Source of the DNA: Roseivirga sp. BDSF3-8
GTDB lineage: Bacteria > Bacteroidota > Bacteroidia > Cytophagales > Cyclobacteriaceae
Length of the DNA stretch: 64,000 nucleotides
Assembly: GCF_041449215.1 (NCBI RefSeq)
Contig: NZ_JBGNFV010000001.1
Coordinates: forward strand, 5,747,169 to 5,811,168
Direction of reading: 5' to 3'
Numbering within the stretch: position 1 is the stretch's first letter; the number at the start of each line of letters is the position of its first letter. The notes under the pieces were generated by a model that ran no database searches, had not been told where the DNA came from, and saw only the letters and a program-made list of their open reading frames with translations. Below, piece by piece: positions 8,477 through 20,221 of this stretch. A program made the position numbers and the translations under genes.

Positions 8477-8502
8477 AAAAAGGCGGCTGGCACTCGCCAA
8501 CC
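8477..8502 (-). terminator. Terminator-like hairpin, minus strand, without an assigned gene
   Basis: Minus strand: GGTTGGC / GCCAGCC stem with a GAGT loop, then GCC and five T. Confidence 0.5.
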
Positions 8503-8767
8503 TACCTTTCTCAGTTTCACCGGTTCAGGGTGTCAAAAGCTTTACATTATTTTGTAATAGCTTTACTATTATATACGAGAGTATAATTTTTATTGTTGCA
8601 AGTTTTACAAACTTTTTTTATTAATAATACTTCGATGACAGAACATCATTTGGACTTTTGAGTCAAATTCAGAATATTAAAAACCACATGAAAATACTAG
8701 TTATCACTGAAAATGAGATAGTTAAATCAATAATCATAGTGAATCAGAAAATTGCACTCTGTCAGGT

Positions 8768-8805
8768 AAAAAAAATAGCCGCCCGCTGCTTGCGGACGGC
8801 TATTT
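8768..8805 (-). terminator. Terminator of the metH-metF operon
   Basis: Minus strand: a stem built from AAATAGCCGT and GCGGCTATTT with inner CCGC / GCGG pairing around an AAGCA loop is followed by a run of eight T. It lies 24 bases after the metF stop. Confidence 0.85.
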
Positions 8806-8828
8806 GATGAGAGTGCTATATTAAAGTA

Positions 8829-9785
8829 CTAGAAGAGCTCTTTCGCAACTCTGAGGATGGTATCTGACTTACCCATGCTATAGTAATGCAGGACAGGTAC
8901 ACCAAACTCCATCAGTTCCTTGCTCTGCTGTATGGCCCATTCCACCCCTACCTGCTTGACCTGCGCATTGTCTTTACATTTTTCTACCTCATCGGACAGC
9001 GCTTCAGGGATATCAATGTGAAATATACTAGGCAAAACGTTGATGTGGCGCTTTGTCGTTATGGGCTTCAGACCAGGAATAATAGGCACCGTAATACCCT
9101 GCTCTCTGCAGTCCTTTACAAAAGAGAAAAATTTTTGATTGTCGAAAAACATCTGGGTCACGATATAGTCTGCGCCCATTTCTATCTTCTTCTTAAGCCA
9201 GCGAAGATCAGATCTAATGTTGGGGGCCTCAAAATGCTTTTCCGGATAGCCTGCCACTCCTATACAAAAATCGGTGTGGGTCGCATTTTCAAGGCTATCA
9301 TCAAGGTATAGCCCTTCATTCATATTGTGGACCTGCTCGAGCAGCTCGGTAGCATAGTGATGCCCGTCCGGCTCAGGCACAAATCGTCCCTCTGTCTTTA
9401 TTGGGTCTCCCCTGAGTACAAGCACATTATTAATTCCCAGAAAATGCAGATCGATAAGGGCATTTTCCGTTTCTTCCTTCGTAAACCCCCCACAGATAAT
9501 ATGAGGCACAGGCTCTACTTCATATCTGTTTTTGATGGCAGAGCAAATGCCTACTGTACCAGGGCGTTTTCGAATGGCTTTCTTTTCCAGAAGCCCATTT
9601 TCCCTTTTTTTATAAACATATTCTTCCCGGTGGTATGTCACATCAATAAATGGTGGCTTGAACTCCATCAAGGGATCGATGTGATTAAAGATATTCTGGA
9701 TGTTCTCACCTTTAAGGGGAGGCAATATCTCAAATGAAAAGAGAGTTTTATCTCCCTTATTCTTTATGCATTCGGTGACCTTCAT
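8829..9785 (-). CDS. metF: 5,10-methylenetetrahydrofolate reductase
   Basis: This cytoplasmic FAD enzyme reduces methylene-THF to 5-methyl-THF, the methyl donor for MetH. The protein shows the family pattern: FSFEILPPLKGE at the N-terminus, DVTYHRE, the NVLVLRGDP motif of the THF/NADH pocket, HTDFCIGVAGYPEKH and DYIVTQMFFD. From the ATG at 9785 it is 318 residues, the usual size. An upstream in-frame ATG at 9851 would add 22 polar residues and overlap metH by 38 bases, so I prefer 9785, which leaves 28 bases after the metH stop. Gene order places it in one operon with metH under the SAM riboswitch. Confidence 0.93.
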   Translation of the reverse strand: MKVTECIKNKGDKTLFSFEILPPLKGENIQNIFNHIDPLMEFKPPFIDVTYHREEYVYKKRENGLLEKKAIRKRPGTVGICSAIKNRYEVEPVPHIICGGFTKEETENALIDLHFLGINNVLVLRGDPIKTEGRFVPEPDGHHYATELLEQVHNMNEGLYLDDSLENATHTDFCIGVAGYPEKHFEAPNIRSDLRWLKKKIEMGADYIVTQMFFDNQKFFSFVKDCREQGITVPIIPGLKPITTKRHINVLPSIFHIDIPEALSDEVEKCKDNAQVKQVGVEWAIQQSKELMEFGVPVLHYYSMGKSDTILRVAKELF

Positions 9786-9813
9786 TCCTTTTTTCTCCTG
9801 TTTGGTCTCTTGT

Positions 9814-12800
9814 TCAGGTTGTCGTGGCTTTTTCAGGGATACTTGTGTCATAATTCAGGTTAGGTGAAAGCCAGCGTTCTAACTCTTCGGTGAGGATACC
9901 CTTACGGAAGGCGATATCTTCTACCTGATCTTTGGCTATTTTTCCAAGTCCAAAATATCTAGATTGAGGGTGTGCATAATACAGTCCGCTCACACTTGAA
10001 GCCGGGTACATGGCCAGGTTTTCAGTTAGCGATATCCCGGCCTCCTCTTCTGCATTCAGTAAATTAAACAAGGTCACTTTTTCCGTATGGTCGGGACAAC
10101 CCGGATAACCCGGGGCAGGTCGTATACCCCTGTATTTCTCTCTGATAAGGTCGTCGTTTTCCAGCTTTTCATCGCTGGCATATCCCCATAGCTCTTTTCG
10201 AACCCTGGCGTGCATAAGCTCAGCAAAGGCTTCGGCCAACCTGTCAGCAAGGGCCTTCACCATGATGGCATTATAGTCATCATGATCAGCCTCAAACTTT
10301 TCAACCCACTTCTCTATACCTATACCCGCCGTAACTGCAAACCCTCCAATGTAGTCACCAAGACCGGATTCGAGAGGGGCGACAAAGTCAGAGAAGGCCA
10401 TATTAGGTACACCGGAGGCTTTTTTTCCTTGCTGTCTTAACGTATGGAAACGGGTAAGCTCTCTGGTTCGCTCATCATCTTCGTACACAATGATAGTATC
10501 GTGCTCTTCAGTATTGGCCGGATAGAACCCCACAACAGCCCTTGCTTCCAGCCACTTTTCATCAATAATACGCTGAAGCATACCCTGAGCATCATCAAAT
10601 AGCTTTCTGGCCTCCGTACCTACGTTTCCGTCGTCAAATATTTTAGGGTATCTGCCTTTAAGCTCCCATGTATGAAAGAACGGTGTCCAGTCGATATACC
10701 TGGCTATCTCCTCTAAAGGGTAGTTCTTAAAGGTTTTATTACCCAGTAAATTCGGTTTGGAGATGTCAGCAGGATCCCATTCTATTTTCACCTTATTACT
10801 ACGGGCTTCCTCAATAGGGATGTATTTCTTCTCTTTGCCACGGTTTTTATGCCCTTCGCGCAGGCGTTCGTATTCGTCACGAATGTTAGCCGTGTACTCG
10901 CCTTTATTCTTACCAAGCAGACTGTTAGCTACAGTAACACTTCTGGAAGCATCCGCTACATGTATCACCGGATGGCCATACTCAGGCGCTAACTTCACCG
11001 CTGTATGTATACGTGAGGTAGTAGCCCCTCCGATCAGCAGCGGGGTGTCCATTCCTCTGGCCTGCATTTCGCGTGCTACATATACCATTTCATCAAGAGA
11101 GGGTGTAATAAGACCACTTAGGCCAATAATATCCACTTCATTCTTTTCGGCCTCTTCCAAAATCCGCTCAAGCGAAACCATAACGCCCAGGTCGATCACC
11201 TCATAGTTATTACAGGCGAGCACCACACCTACAATATTTTTACCAATATCATGTACATCCCCCTTTACCGTAGCCATTAGAATACGGCCAGCATTCCGGG
11301 AAGCATCCGCATTCTTCTTTTTCTCTTCTTCGAGAAAAGGTAACAGATAGGCCACCGCCTTTTTCATCACACGCGCAGACTTCACTACCTGGGGCAGAAA
11401 CATTTTACCGGCGCCAAATAGATCTCCTACTACGTTCATCCCAGCCATCAAAGGACCCTCAATGACCTCTAGGGGCTTATCTGCCTTTTGCCTTGCTTCT
11501 TCCGTGTCCTGTTCGATGTACTCAACAATACCTTTTACAAGCGAGTGAGAAAGTCTCTCTTCCACAGGTGCCTGGCGCCAGGCGTCATCCTTTACTTTAG
11601 CTTTACCGCCCTGCCCCCGGATACTCTCGGCATGTTCTATAAGCTGCTCGGTAGCTTCAGCGTGCTTATTTAATAATACATCTTCCACTTTGCGGAGCAG
11701 ATCCTTATCTATTTCTTCATAGACTTCGATCATACCCGCATTTACTATGCCCATATCCATCCCTGCCTTAATAGCATGGTATAGAAATGCAGAATGCATA
11801 GCCTCACGCACGATATCGTTTCCTCGAAATGAGAAAGAGATATTACTAACACCCCCACTAACCAAGGCATGGGGAAGGTTATTTTTGATCCACTCTACGG
11901 TACGTATATAGTCTACTGCATAATTATTATGCTCCTCTATCCCCGTAGCGACTGTCAGAATATTAGGATCAAAAATGATATCTTCCGGAGGAAAGCCAAC
12001 TTTTTCCGTCAGGATGCGGTAGCTTCGCTCACAAATTTCAATACGTCTTTCATAATTGTCCGCCTGGCCTTGTTCATCAAAAGCCATAACAATTACCGCA
12101 GCACCATATTTCCTTACCAGGCGAGCAAGCTGAATGAACTTCTCCTCACCTTCTTTCAGACTAATAGAGTTTACGATCGATTTACCCTGAACGCATTTCA
12201 GCCCCTCCTCTATTACCGTCCACTTGGAAGAGTCTATCATAATAGGCAGGCGCGCAATGTCAGGCTCTGACATCATCAGGTGTAGAAAAGTAGTCATAAC
12301 CTGCTCAGAGTCAAGCATGCCTTCATCCATGTTGACATCAATGACCTGGGCCCCACCTTCTACCTGGTTAACCGCTACAGATAGTGCTTCCTCGTAGTTC
12401 TCTTCTTTTACAAGTCTGGCAAACTTCCGTGATCCGGTCACATTGGTACGTTCCCCAACATTGATAAAATTAGTCTCAGGCCTCACTACCAGGGGCTCAA
12501 GCCCACTGAATCGGGTTCGCACAGGCTGCTTAGGAATAACTCTTGGTGAATACTTGGCAGCTACATCAGCTATGGCCCTGATATGATCCGGTGTAGTACC
12601 GCAGCACCCCCCGATAATGTTTATAAGGCCCTCAGATAGAAAGCTCTCAATGGTGGCTGCCATTGCCTCAGGGGACTCATCGTATTCGCCAAACTCATTT
12701 GGCAGGCCCGCATTTGGGTGGGCGCTTATGTAAGTATTAGATACACGGCTTAGCTCCTTAATATATTGCTTAAGCTGCTTGGCTCCCAATGCGCAGTTGA

Positions 12801-13524
12801 GACCAACGCTAAGCAGGGGCATATGGCTGATCGATATCCAAAAAGCCTCAGTGGTCTGTCCCGACAGAGTTCTCCCGCTGGCATCGGTAATAGTACCTGA
12901 CACCATAGTAGGGATTACTTTACCGGTCGCATCGCAATAGTCACTAATGGCAAATAGCGCTGCTTTGCAGTTGAGGGTATCAAAAACAGTCTCTACCAGG
13001 AATATATCAGCCCCCCCTTCTGCCAGCCCCTTCACTTGCTCGTAGTAGGCTACGCGGAGATCATCGAAGGTTACCGCTCGGTAACCGGGATTATTCACAT
13101 CCGGAGAAATACTGGCAGTGCGGTTTGTAGGACCTATTGAACCTGCCACAAACCTGGGTTTGGATGGGTCTTTAGCCGTAAACTCTTCGGCTACTTCTTT
13201 AGCAATTTTTGCCGATTGATAATTGAGGTCATACACGGCCTCCTCAAGTTTATAATCTGCCTGTGCGATACTGGTTCCACTAAAGGTATTAGTCTCCAGA
13301 ATATCCGCACCAGCCTCGAGGTACTCAGCATGTATTGCTCTGATAATATCCGGTCGGGTTAAAGAAAGAAGGTCGTTATTGCCTTTGAGGTCAAAAGTAT
13401 GATCCTTAAACCTTTCTCCTCTAAAATCTTCCTCGGTAAGTTTGTACCGTTGGATCATGGTACCCATGGCTCCGTCGAGCACAAGAATACGGTCCTTAAT
13501 AACTGAAAAAATGGGTGCGCTCAT
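9814..13524 (-). CDS. metH: Cobalamin-dependent methionine synthase
   Basis: At 1236 residues the protein has the complete multi-domain MetH layout: homocysteine-binding domain (about 1-330, zinc cysteines in GLNCALG and [11 protein letters not shown]), methyl-THF-binding pterin domain (about 345-620, [16 protein letters not shown]), B12 cap and cobalamin-binding domains (about 650-890, with the B12-ligand motif [11 protein letters not shown]), and the C-terminal AdoMet reactivation domain (about 920-1220, [15 protein letters not shown]). It transfers a methyl group from 5-methyl-THF to homocysteine. The start at 13524 is followed directly by conserved sequence. A SAM riboswitch lies in its leader, so expression should fall when SAM is abundant. 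B12 dependence means the cell must make or import cobalamin. Confidence 0.97.
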   Translation of the reverse strand: MSAPIFSVIKDRILVLDGAMGTMIQRYKLTEEDFRGERFKDHTFDLKGNNDLLSLTRPDIIRAIHAEYLEAGADILETNTFSGTSIAQADYKLEEAVYDLNYQSAKIAKEVAEEFTAKDPSKPRFVAGSIGPTNRTASISPDVNNPGYRAVTFDDLRVAYYEQVKGLAEGGADIFLVETVFDTLNCKAALFAISDYCDATGKVIPTMVSGTITDASGRTLSGQTTEAFWISISHMPLLSVGLNCALGAKQLKQYIKELSRVSNTYISAHPNAGLPNEFGEYDESPEAMAATIESFLSEGLINIIGGCCGTTPDHIRAIADVAAKYSPRVIPKQPVRTRFSGLEPLVVRPETNFINVGERTNVTGSRKFARLVKEENYEEALSVAVNQVEGGAQVIDVNMDEGMLDSEQVMTTFLHLMMSEPDIARLPIMIDSSKWTVIEEGLKCVQGKSIVNSISLKEGEEKFIQLARLVRKYGAAVIVMAFDEQGQADNYERRIEICERSYRILTEKVGFPPEDIIFDPNILTVATGIEEHNNYAVDYIRTVEWIKNNLPHALVSGGVSNISFSFRGNDIVREAMHSAFLYHAIKAGMDMGIVNAGMIEVYEEIDKDLLRKVEDVLLNKHAEATEQLIEHAESIRGQGGKAKVKDDAWRQAPVEERLSHSLVKGIVEYIEQDTEEARQKADKPLEVIEGPLMAGMNVVGDLFGAGKMFLPQVVKSARVMKKAVAYLLPFLEEEKKKNADASRNAGRILMATVKGDVHDIGKNIVGVVLACNNYEVIDLGVMVSLERILEEAEKNEVDIIGLSGLITPSLDEMVYVAREMQARGMDTPLLIGGATTSRIHTAVKLAPEYGHPVIHVADASRSVTVANSLLGKNKGEYTANIRDEYERLREGHKNRGKEKKYIPIEEARSNKVKIEWDPADISKPNLLGNKTFKNYPLEEIARYIDWTPFFHTWELKGRYPKIFDDGNVGTEARKLFDDAQGMLQRIIDEKWLEARAVVGFYPANTEEHDTIIVYEDDERTRELTRFHTLRQQGKKASGVPNMAFSDFVAPLESGLGDYIGGFAVTAGIGIEKWVEKFEADHDDYNAIMVKALADRLAEAFAELMHARVRKELWGYASDEKLENDDLIREKYRGIRPAPGYPGCPDHTEKVTLFNLLNAEEEAGISLTENLAMYPASSVSGLYYAHPQSRYFGLGKIAKDQVEDIAFRKGILTEELERWLSPNLNYDTSIPEKATTT

Positions 13525-13584
13525 TGGCTAAAATTTTCACATTTGGCGCTTATCTAGAAAGAGGAAGAGGTAAAACCTATCACC

Positions 13585-13696
13585 ACTTATCTTCTTCCGG
13601 ATTGTGACAGGGGTATCCGGAATGGGAATTAGCACCAAGTTTGCCAAGGTTGCCAAGACATCAAAGGGCCCAATCCCTCCGTCTTTCTCGATAAGT
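13585..13696 (-). promoter_or_regulatory. SAM-I (S-box) riboswitch
   Basis: On the minus strand, 61 bases before metH, the leader has the S-box pattern: a closing P1 stem ACTTATC / GATAAGT, then GAGAAAGACGGAGGGA, a central GATGTCTTGGCAACC segment and the conserved GGTGCTAATTCC. About 112 nt long, as expected for SAM-I. P1 pairs its two ends exactly. It controls the metH-metF operon. No obvious intrinsic terminator follows P1, so control could act on translation. Confidence 0.88.
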
Positions 13697-13703
13697 ACTC
13701 ATA

Positions 13704-13711
13704 CAAATGTA
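13704..13711 (-). promoter_or_regulatory. Candidate -7 element (TACATTTG) of metH-metF
   Basis: TACATTTG on the minus strand matches the Bacteroidota TAnnTTTG -7 element and ends eight bases before the riboswitch P1 stem. The expected TTTG at -33 is only weakly matched (CTGT). Confidence 0.55.
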
Positions 13712-13875
13712 ATGAACTAAAGCGAATTGCACAGATTATGCATGGAAATTTTTTCCTTAAATATTCATACCATAGTCCTGCAAACGTTCGAACTTTCTAT
13801 TTGAAAGTGATTTAGTAAAAAGGAAAGTATAGGAAGAATTGTAATTTAGCCGCAGACCATCAGATTTGTGACCTT

Positions 13876-14760
13876 ATGCTAAAATTAGCTGCAGTAGATA
13901 TTGGATCCAATGCCGTGCGCATGCAAGTATCCCGGGTAATAGACCGTGAGGGCTCTTATTTCCTGAAAAAAATGGAATACGTACGTTTTCCTTTACGTCT
14001 GGGACATGATGTATTTACAGAAAACAGGATCGGACAGGAAAATGCGGGCAAATTTCTAAAGCTGATGGAAGCTTTTAAGATCCTGATGGATTTATATGAA
14101 GTAGACGACTGCATGGCCCTTGCCACTTCAGCAATGCGTGAGGCTGAAAACGGGCTAGAGATTACAAAGGAGGTAAAGGAAAAGCTAGGCCTTGATATAC
14201 GGATTATCGACGGAGATGAAGAGGCAGATCTGATAAACAGAGGGTTACAGTCATTTTTAACGGATAAGACCTATTTGCATATAGATGTGGGCGGGGGTAG
14301 TACTGAGCTGAATCTGTACATTCGTAAAGAAAAGGTGGCCAGCCGCTCCTTCCCTATTGGTTCGGTGAGATCTTTGGAAAAACATGACGACCCGGCGGTT
14401 TGGGTAGAAATGAAAGATTGGGTATTACACCACCTTAAACGCAGGCACAGTAAAGTAGTCAGTATAGGTACCGGGGGTAACATTAATAAGCTTTCTGACC
14501 TTGCAGGTAAGAAACCCGGCAAGACTATCGGAATAGAAAAATTGGAAGAAGTTCAGCAATATATCGGGCAGTTTTCACTTGAAGACCGGATTAATATACT
14601 GGAGCTGAATCCGGACAGGGCAGATGTAATCCTGCCGGCATCTGACATCTACCTCTCCGTAATGCGGTGGGCGGACTCCGGCCGCATTCTGGTACCAGAG
14701 GTAGGCCTTAAGGATGGAATGCTGCAAACTATGATAGACCGTAACCTGGGAGAAAAATAA
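13876..14760 (+). CDS. ppx: Exopolyphosphatase (Ppx/GppA family)
   Basis: The 294-residue protein has the ASKHA-fold phosphatase motifs: AAVDIGSNAVRMQV (phosphate 1 loop), ALATSAMREAENG, and HIDVGGGSTELNL (phosphate 2 loop). These enzymes remove terminal phosphate from inorganic polyphosphate or hydrolyse pppGpp. It is short, holding only the two-lobed catalytic core without the C-terminal HD-type extension of E. coli Ppx. It converges on ppk1, the polyphosphate-making enzyme, which supports a polyphosphate role. The starting ATG is at 13876. Confidence 0.88.
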   Translation: MLKLAAVDIGSNAVRMQVSRVIDREGSYFLKKMEYVRFPLRLGHDVFTENRIGQENAGKFLKLMEAFKILMDLYEVDDCMALATSAMREAENGLEITKEVKEKLGLDIRIIDGDEEADLINRGLQSFLTDKTYLHIDVGGGSTELNLYIRKEKVASRSFPIGSVRSLEKHDDPAVWVEMKDWVLHHLKRRHSKVVSIGTGGNINKLSDLAGKKPGKTIGIEKLEEVQQYIGQFSLEDRINILELNPDRADVILPASDIYLSVMRWADSGRILVPEVGLKDGMLQTMIDRNLGEK

Positions 14761-14786
14761 AAAGAGAGCTTTATCTACTCTCTTTT
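14759..14786. terminator. Bidirectional terminator between ppx and ppk1
   Basis: AAAAGAGAG / CTCTCTTTT stem with a nine-base loop lies between the convergent ppx and ppk1 genes, and its A/T-rich arms can act on both strands. Confidence 0.6.
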
Positions 14787-14827
14787 AGGACGCCTGGCTT
14801 TGTGGCGGTATTTCTTATCTCAATGTT

Positions 14828-16993
14828 TTAGAACAGCTTCGCATCCTGGATGTCATCCAGAGTCACTTCATAAAATTCTTTGTGTATGTTAAAGGGAGGC
14901 TCTCCGGTACTTTCCTTGATAGTATAGCTTCCATCCTCATTCATAATATAGGCATTTACATTATCCCTTAAATTGTATCTGAGGATATTAATGACCTGTT
15001 GCTTCAACAGACTGTTTTGAACCAGGAATAGGCTCTCAATTCTTCTATCAAAGCTGCGAACCATCACGTCGGCACTTCCACTATATAAAATGGGGTCATT
15101 ATCATTATGGAAATAATAAATGCGGCTATGCTCCAGAAAATCACCAACTATACTACCAACCTCAATATTTTCACTCAAGCCGGGGCGATTAGGCCTTAAG
15201 CAACAAATACCTCTTATGATAAGCTTAATCTTAACTCCAGCCTGAGAGGCAGCATAAAGCTCGGCGATGGTCTCCCTGTCTTCCAGAGAGTTGATTTTGA
15301 TCACAATTCCGCTGGCTTTGCCCTGACGGGCATTATCCGCCTCTTTCCTTATCAGCTCTATAAGCTGCTGCCTCATATCGCGCGGAGCGGTGATAAGGTT
15401 ACGGTAAATAGTAGGTATGCTATGCCCCGTAATGGCATTAAAGAACTCAGAGACGTCATTGCATACCTGTTCATTGGTGGTAAGCAGGCCCAGATCTGTG
15501 TATAGTCTGGCAGTATCTTCGTTATAGTTACCACTACTCATGTGCACATAGCGGGTAACCTTTTCCTCCACCTGTCGCACGATGAGCATCAGCTTAGTGT
15601 GGGTTTTAAAGCTGCTGATACCATAGATAACAAAGCAGCCAGCCTTCTGCAGCCTTCTTGCCTCGCGCATGTTATTCTCTTCGTCAAAGCGTGCTTTTAC
15701 CTCGAACAGAACAGAAATATGCTTCCCATTCTCTGCTGCACGCAGAAGAGCATTAGTAACACGACTTTCCTTTGCCAACCGGTAAATGGTGAGCTTTATG
15801 GAAAGTACATCCGGATCATCAGCAGCCCTGTCCAGCAGTTCCAGTAAGGGTTCAATGCTATTATAGGGGTGATGAAGCAAAATATCCCGGTCATCAAGCA
15901 CCTCGTAGATGTCAGTCTCACCCTGCTCACTATAGCTTAGCGGTGGTACCTGTGGGTGCCTGTCCGGCATTCTGTCTTTAAACTCGGTATGATTAACGAT
16001 AGACCATAGGCCTGTAAGGTCAATCATCCCCCCTTCGGGTGCCCGAAATACATTATCCTCATCGATTTCCCATCGGTTTTTAAGGATGCGAAGCATCCAC
16101 CTGTCACAAGTCTCCTCTACCTCTATACGTACAACCCGGCCGGTTTTACGGGTTTTCAGCTTACGCTTTAGCTCTTCCAGAAAGTTGGCCTCGATATCAT
16201 CGCTTTCCTCAAGCGTAAAATCACCATTACGAATGATACGGAATAAGTTTACTGACTGAATCTCAATGTTTCTGAAAAGCTTGGCAATGTGCTCTCGGAT
16301 AATCTCCTCGATAGGCACAAAAAGAATCTCCCCATTATGCTCTATCTCATAAAAGCGAGGGAGGTTTTGCGGAACCTGTATAAAACTGAGCTTTTTCTGG
16401 TCTTTCTTATCTGTCTGGCTAACGGTTACCACCCCAAAGATCAGGAGCTTATTCATGAGTATGGGGAAGGTGTGGTAACTATCATAAACCATGGGGGTAA
16501 GCATAGGAAAGATAGTCTTCCGAAAGTAGTTCTTTACCTTCTCTTTCTGGTCTTCGTCCAGATCCGATATTTTAGCGATCTTAAATTGGTTCTCGGCAAA
16601 AAGGGGTCTGAGCCTTTTGATAAAATACTCGTTCTGAGCCCGAACAAAGTCCTGAGCCTCAGTGAGTAATTTTTTTCGGAATGGCAATTCTCTTAGGCCA
16701 CTATAGTCAATACGCTCCTTACCATAATCAATGTAGTTATACAAACTACCGATACGGATCATAAAAAACTCATCGAGGTTAGAAGCGGTAATGGCCATGA
16801 ATTTGAGCCTCTCGAAGATATTACGGTCGAGATGCCTGGCCTGATCAAGTACACGGTGATTAAATTTCAACCAGCTGAGATCGCGGCTGATGAAATCTGA
16901 CTTTTTTACAAGGTTATTGACGCGATCAATAGAAACGACTCGTTCCACGGTATCGATGGTTTTTAAAGCTGACTTTACAAAAAGTTTTTTCAA
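14828..16993 (-). CDS. ppk1: Polyphosphate kinase 1
   Basis: The 721-residue protein fits PPK1, which reversibly polymerises the ATP gamma-phosphate into polyphosphate. Motifs seen: RDLSWLKFNHRVL and ITASNLDEFFMIR in the N-terminal domain, HHPYNSI, the two catalytic-region histidines in THTKL and YVHMSSGNYN, DLGLLT, and the C-terminal IIRGICCLRPNRPGLSENI with FHND and SADVMVRSFDRRIE. An N-terminal extension of about 35 residues precedes the first conserved motif. It is convergent with ppx. Confidence 0.95.
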   Translation of the reverse strand: MKKLFVKSALKTIDTVERVVSIDRVNNLVKKSDFISRDLSWLKFNHRVLDQARHLDRNIFERLKFMAITASNLDEFFMIRIGSLYNYIDYGKERIDYSGLRELPFRKKLLTEAQDFVRAQNEYFIKRLRPLFAENQFKIAKISDLDEDQKEKVKNYFRKTIFPMLTPMVYDSYHTFPILMNKLLIFGVVTVSQTDKKDQKKLSFIQVPQNLPRFYEIEHNGEILFVPIEEIIREHIAKLFRNIEIQSVNLFRIIRNGDFTLEESDDIEANFLEELKRKLKTRKTGRVVRIEVEETCDRWMLRILKNRWEIDEDNVFRAPEGGMIDLTGLWSIVNHTEFKDRMPDRHPQVPPLSYSEQGETDIYEVLDDRDILLHHPYNSIEPLLELLDRAADDPDVLSIKLTIYRLAKESRVTNALLRAAENGKHISVLFEVKARFDEENNMREARRLQKAGCFVIYGISSFKTHTKLMLIVRQVEEKVTRYVHMSSGNYNEDTARLYTDLGLLTTNEQVCNDVSEFFNAITGHSIPTIYRNLITAPRDMRQQLIELIRKEADNARQGKASGIVIKINSLEDRETIAELYAASQAGVKIKLIIRGICCLRPNRPGLSENIEVGSIVGDFLEHSRIYYFHNDNDPILYSGSADVMVRSFDRRIESLFLVQNSLLKQQVINILRYNLRDNVNAYIMNEDGSYTIKESTGEPPFNIHKEFYEVTLDDIQDAKLF

Positions 16994-17062
16994 TAAGATA
17001 TAATAAAAACAATGGCCAGATAAAAAATCCCGGACACTACCGGGATTTTTATAATCGGAATA

Positions 17063-19060
<1,998 letters not shown>

Positions 19061-19184
19061 TTATTACCAGTTTTGGGCGGATAAAAAGCACAGTAAATCA
19101 AGCGAAAAGAAATGAAGGTAGCAAAGAGCGGCTTTCGCCGCCTTTACAGTATTTTTAACACAGACCTAAGCCTGTCAGGAAAAA

Positions 19185-19745
19185 TCAAATCAGTATTGGC
19201 TTCCTGTTCAACAGCTTACTAAGCTCGGGTGGTCCGGTAAAGTGCCTCCCTCTGAAGTCATCCATCTCATCCAGGGTTTCCGCACTTAATAGTTCAGCCA
19301 TACGCTCCATAGCCTGACCGGAAATAGCATAAGGAGGTAGTGAAAAACTCAGATGGTACCCTTCACAAAGGGCGACCAACTGAAACTCTTCGGTTTCCTC
19401 GATAGGTATATCCTCGATTATACAATTGTTAATGAAATGATCCAGCGAAAAATTGAGCCCTAAAGTCTTTTTCTTTAGGTGTTCTTCAATACGTGCATTT
19501 TCGGAGAAAAAAGAATCCATTCTGCGGAGCGAGTCCCTGGACATACGATTTCTCATGCCCTCGAAGCACCCGAAGCACATCGCAAACTCAAAAACGGTAT
19601 CCTCAATGTTAAAGTCCGGATATCTCCTATATGATTTCTGAATAAGATAAGGTTCTCCCGATAGAAGAGATTTCTTGCATTCAATGCAATGTTCAAAGGG
19701 TTTTTCCGTAGCAGAGGAGAAAAACCTGTGTGGAATGGTTGTCAT
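19185..19745 (-). CDS. Conserved hypothetical protein with CxxC zinc-ribbon motifs
   Basis: This 186-residue protein has two Cys pairs, HCIECKKSL (about residues 19-24) and MCFGCFEGMRNR (about 56-60), that could bind one zinc ion as a ribbon. The rest is helical and acidic, including a PIEETEEFQLVALCEG segment and a C-terminal RHFTGPPELSKLLNRKP. No signal peptide or membrane segment is visible. I do not recognise a named family. It lies downstream of, and in line with, the CoA-binding protein gene, 57 bases after its stop, and may share its transcript. Confidence 0.65.
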   Translation of the reverse strand: MTTIPHRFFSSATEKPFEHCIECKKSLLSGEPYLIQKSYRRYPDFNIEDTVFEFAMCFGCFEGMRNRMSRDSLRRMDSFFSENARIEEHLKKKTLGLNFSLDHFINNCIIEDIPIEETEEFQLVALCEGYHLSFSLPPYAISGQAMERMAELLSAETLDEMDDFRGRHFTGPPELSKLLNRKPILI

Positions 19746-19802
19746 CTTAAGTGGTGTTTATTTGTTCATAATTTAAACAATAAATAATGTAATTATACCA
19801 CT

Positions 19803-20168
19803 TCAGTAAGTGCCAACTCGTAACATGACAAGGGTACACCCTTCAACTGTCTGGATGCCTTTCTCTTCTGCTTTCTTAATTAATTCAAAATTTTCTGTTC
19901 CAGGGTTAAAAATTATTCGTTTGGGAGAAAGTGAAAATATGTAATCATACCACTCAGCCTGGTTGTGTGGTCCGATATATAGTGTTACTGTGTCAACACC
20001 CTCAACCCCGGGTTCTTCACGAAGATTAAGAATATCTTTCCCGGCTACTTCCCCCTTTTTTATACCTACCGGCACAATCTCATGCCCATATTCAGTCAGC
20101 ATATGTGATGCCCGGTAGGCAAAACGTGCAGGGTTTGGGGTAGCACCTAATACGACGGTTTTTTTCAT
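19803..20168 (-). CDS. CoA-binding domain protein (YccU-like)
   Basis: The 121-residue protein is a single Rossmann-like CoA-binding domain (CoA_binding_2). The N-terminus KTVVLGATPNPARFAYRA, the central HEIVPVGIKKGEVAGK and the C-terminal FNPGTENFELIKKAEEKGI and VEGCTLVMLR are typical of this small family, related to the CoA-binding part of succinyl-CoA synthetase. The physiological role is not established. It sits in a minus-strand run of genes (24.7-19.2 kb) with short gaps. Confidence 0.82.
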   Translation of the reverse strand: MKKTVVLGATPNPARFAYRASHMLTEYGHEIVPVGIKKGEVAGKDILNLREEPGVEGVDTVTLYIGPHNQAEWYDYIFSLSPKRIIFNPGTENFELIKKAEEKGIQTVEGCTLVMLRVGTY

Positions 20169-20221
20169 TATTCCTGAATTATCTATGGCTTATAAACAGG
20201 AAAATGACTCATAGGTTGTAT

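Larger units (their letters stand above)
8442..8828. other. Intergenic region between metF and the SPFH gene
   Basis: Two minus-strand terminators bracket about 260 AT-rich bases (8503-8767). I see no convincing gene here. The octamer AGCTTTAC is repeated at about 8549 and 8570. The second terminator, at 8477-8502, has no recognisable gene feeding it except read-through from metF, so a small minus-strand transcript in this interval is possible. Confidence 0.35.
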
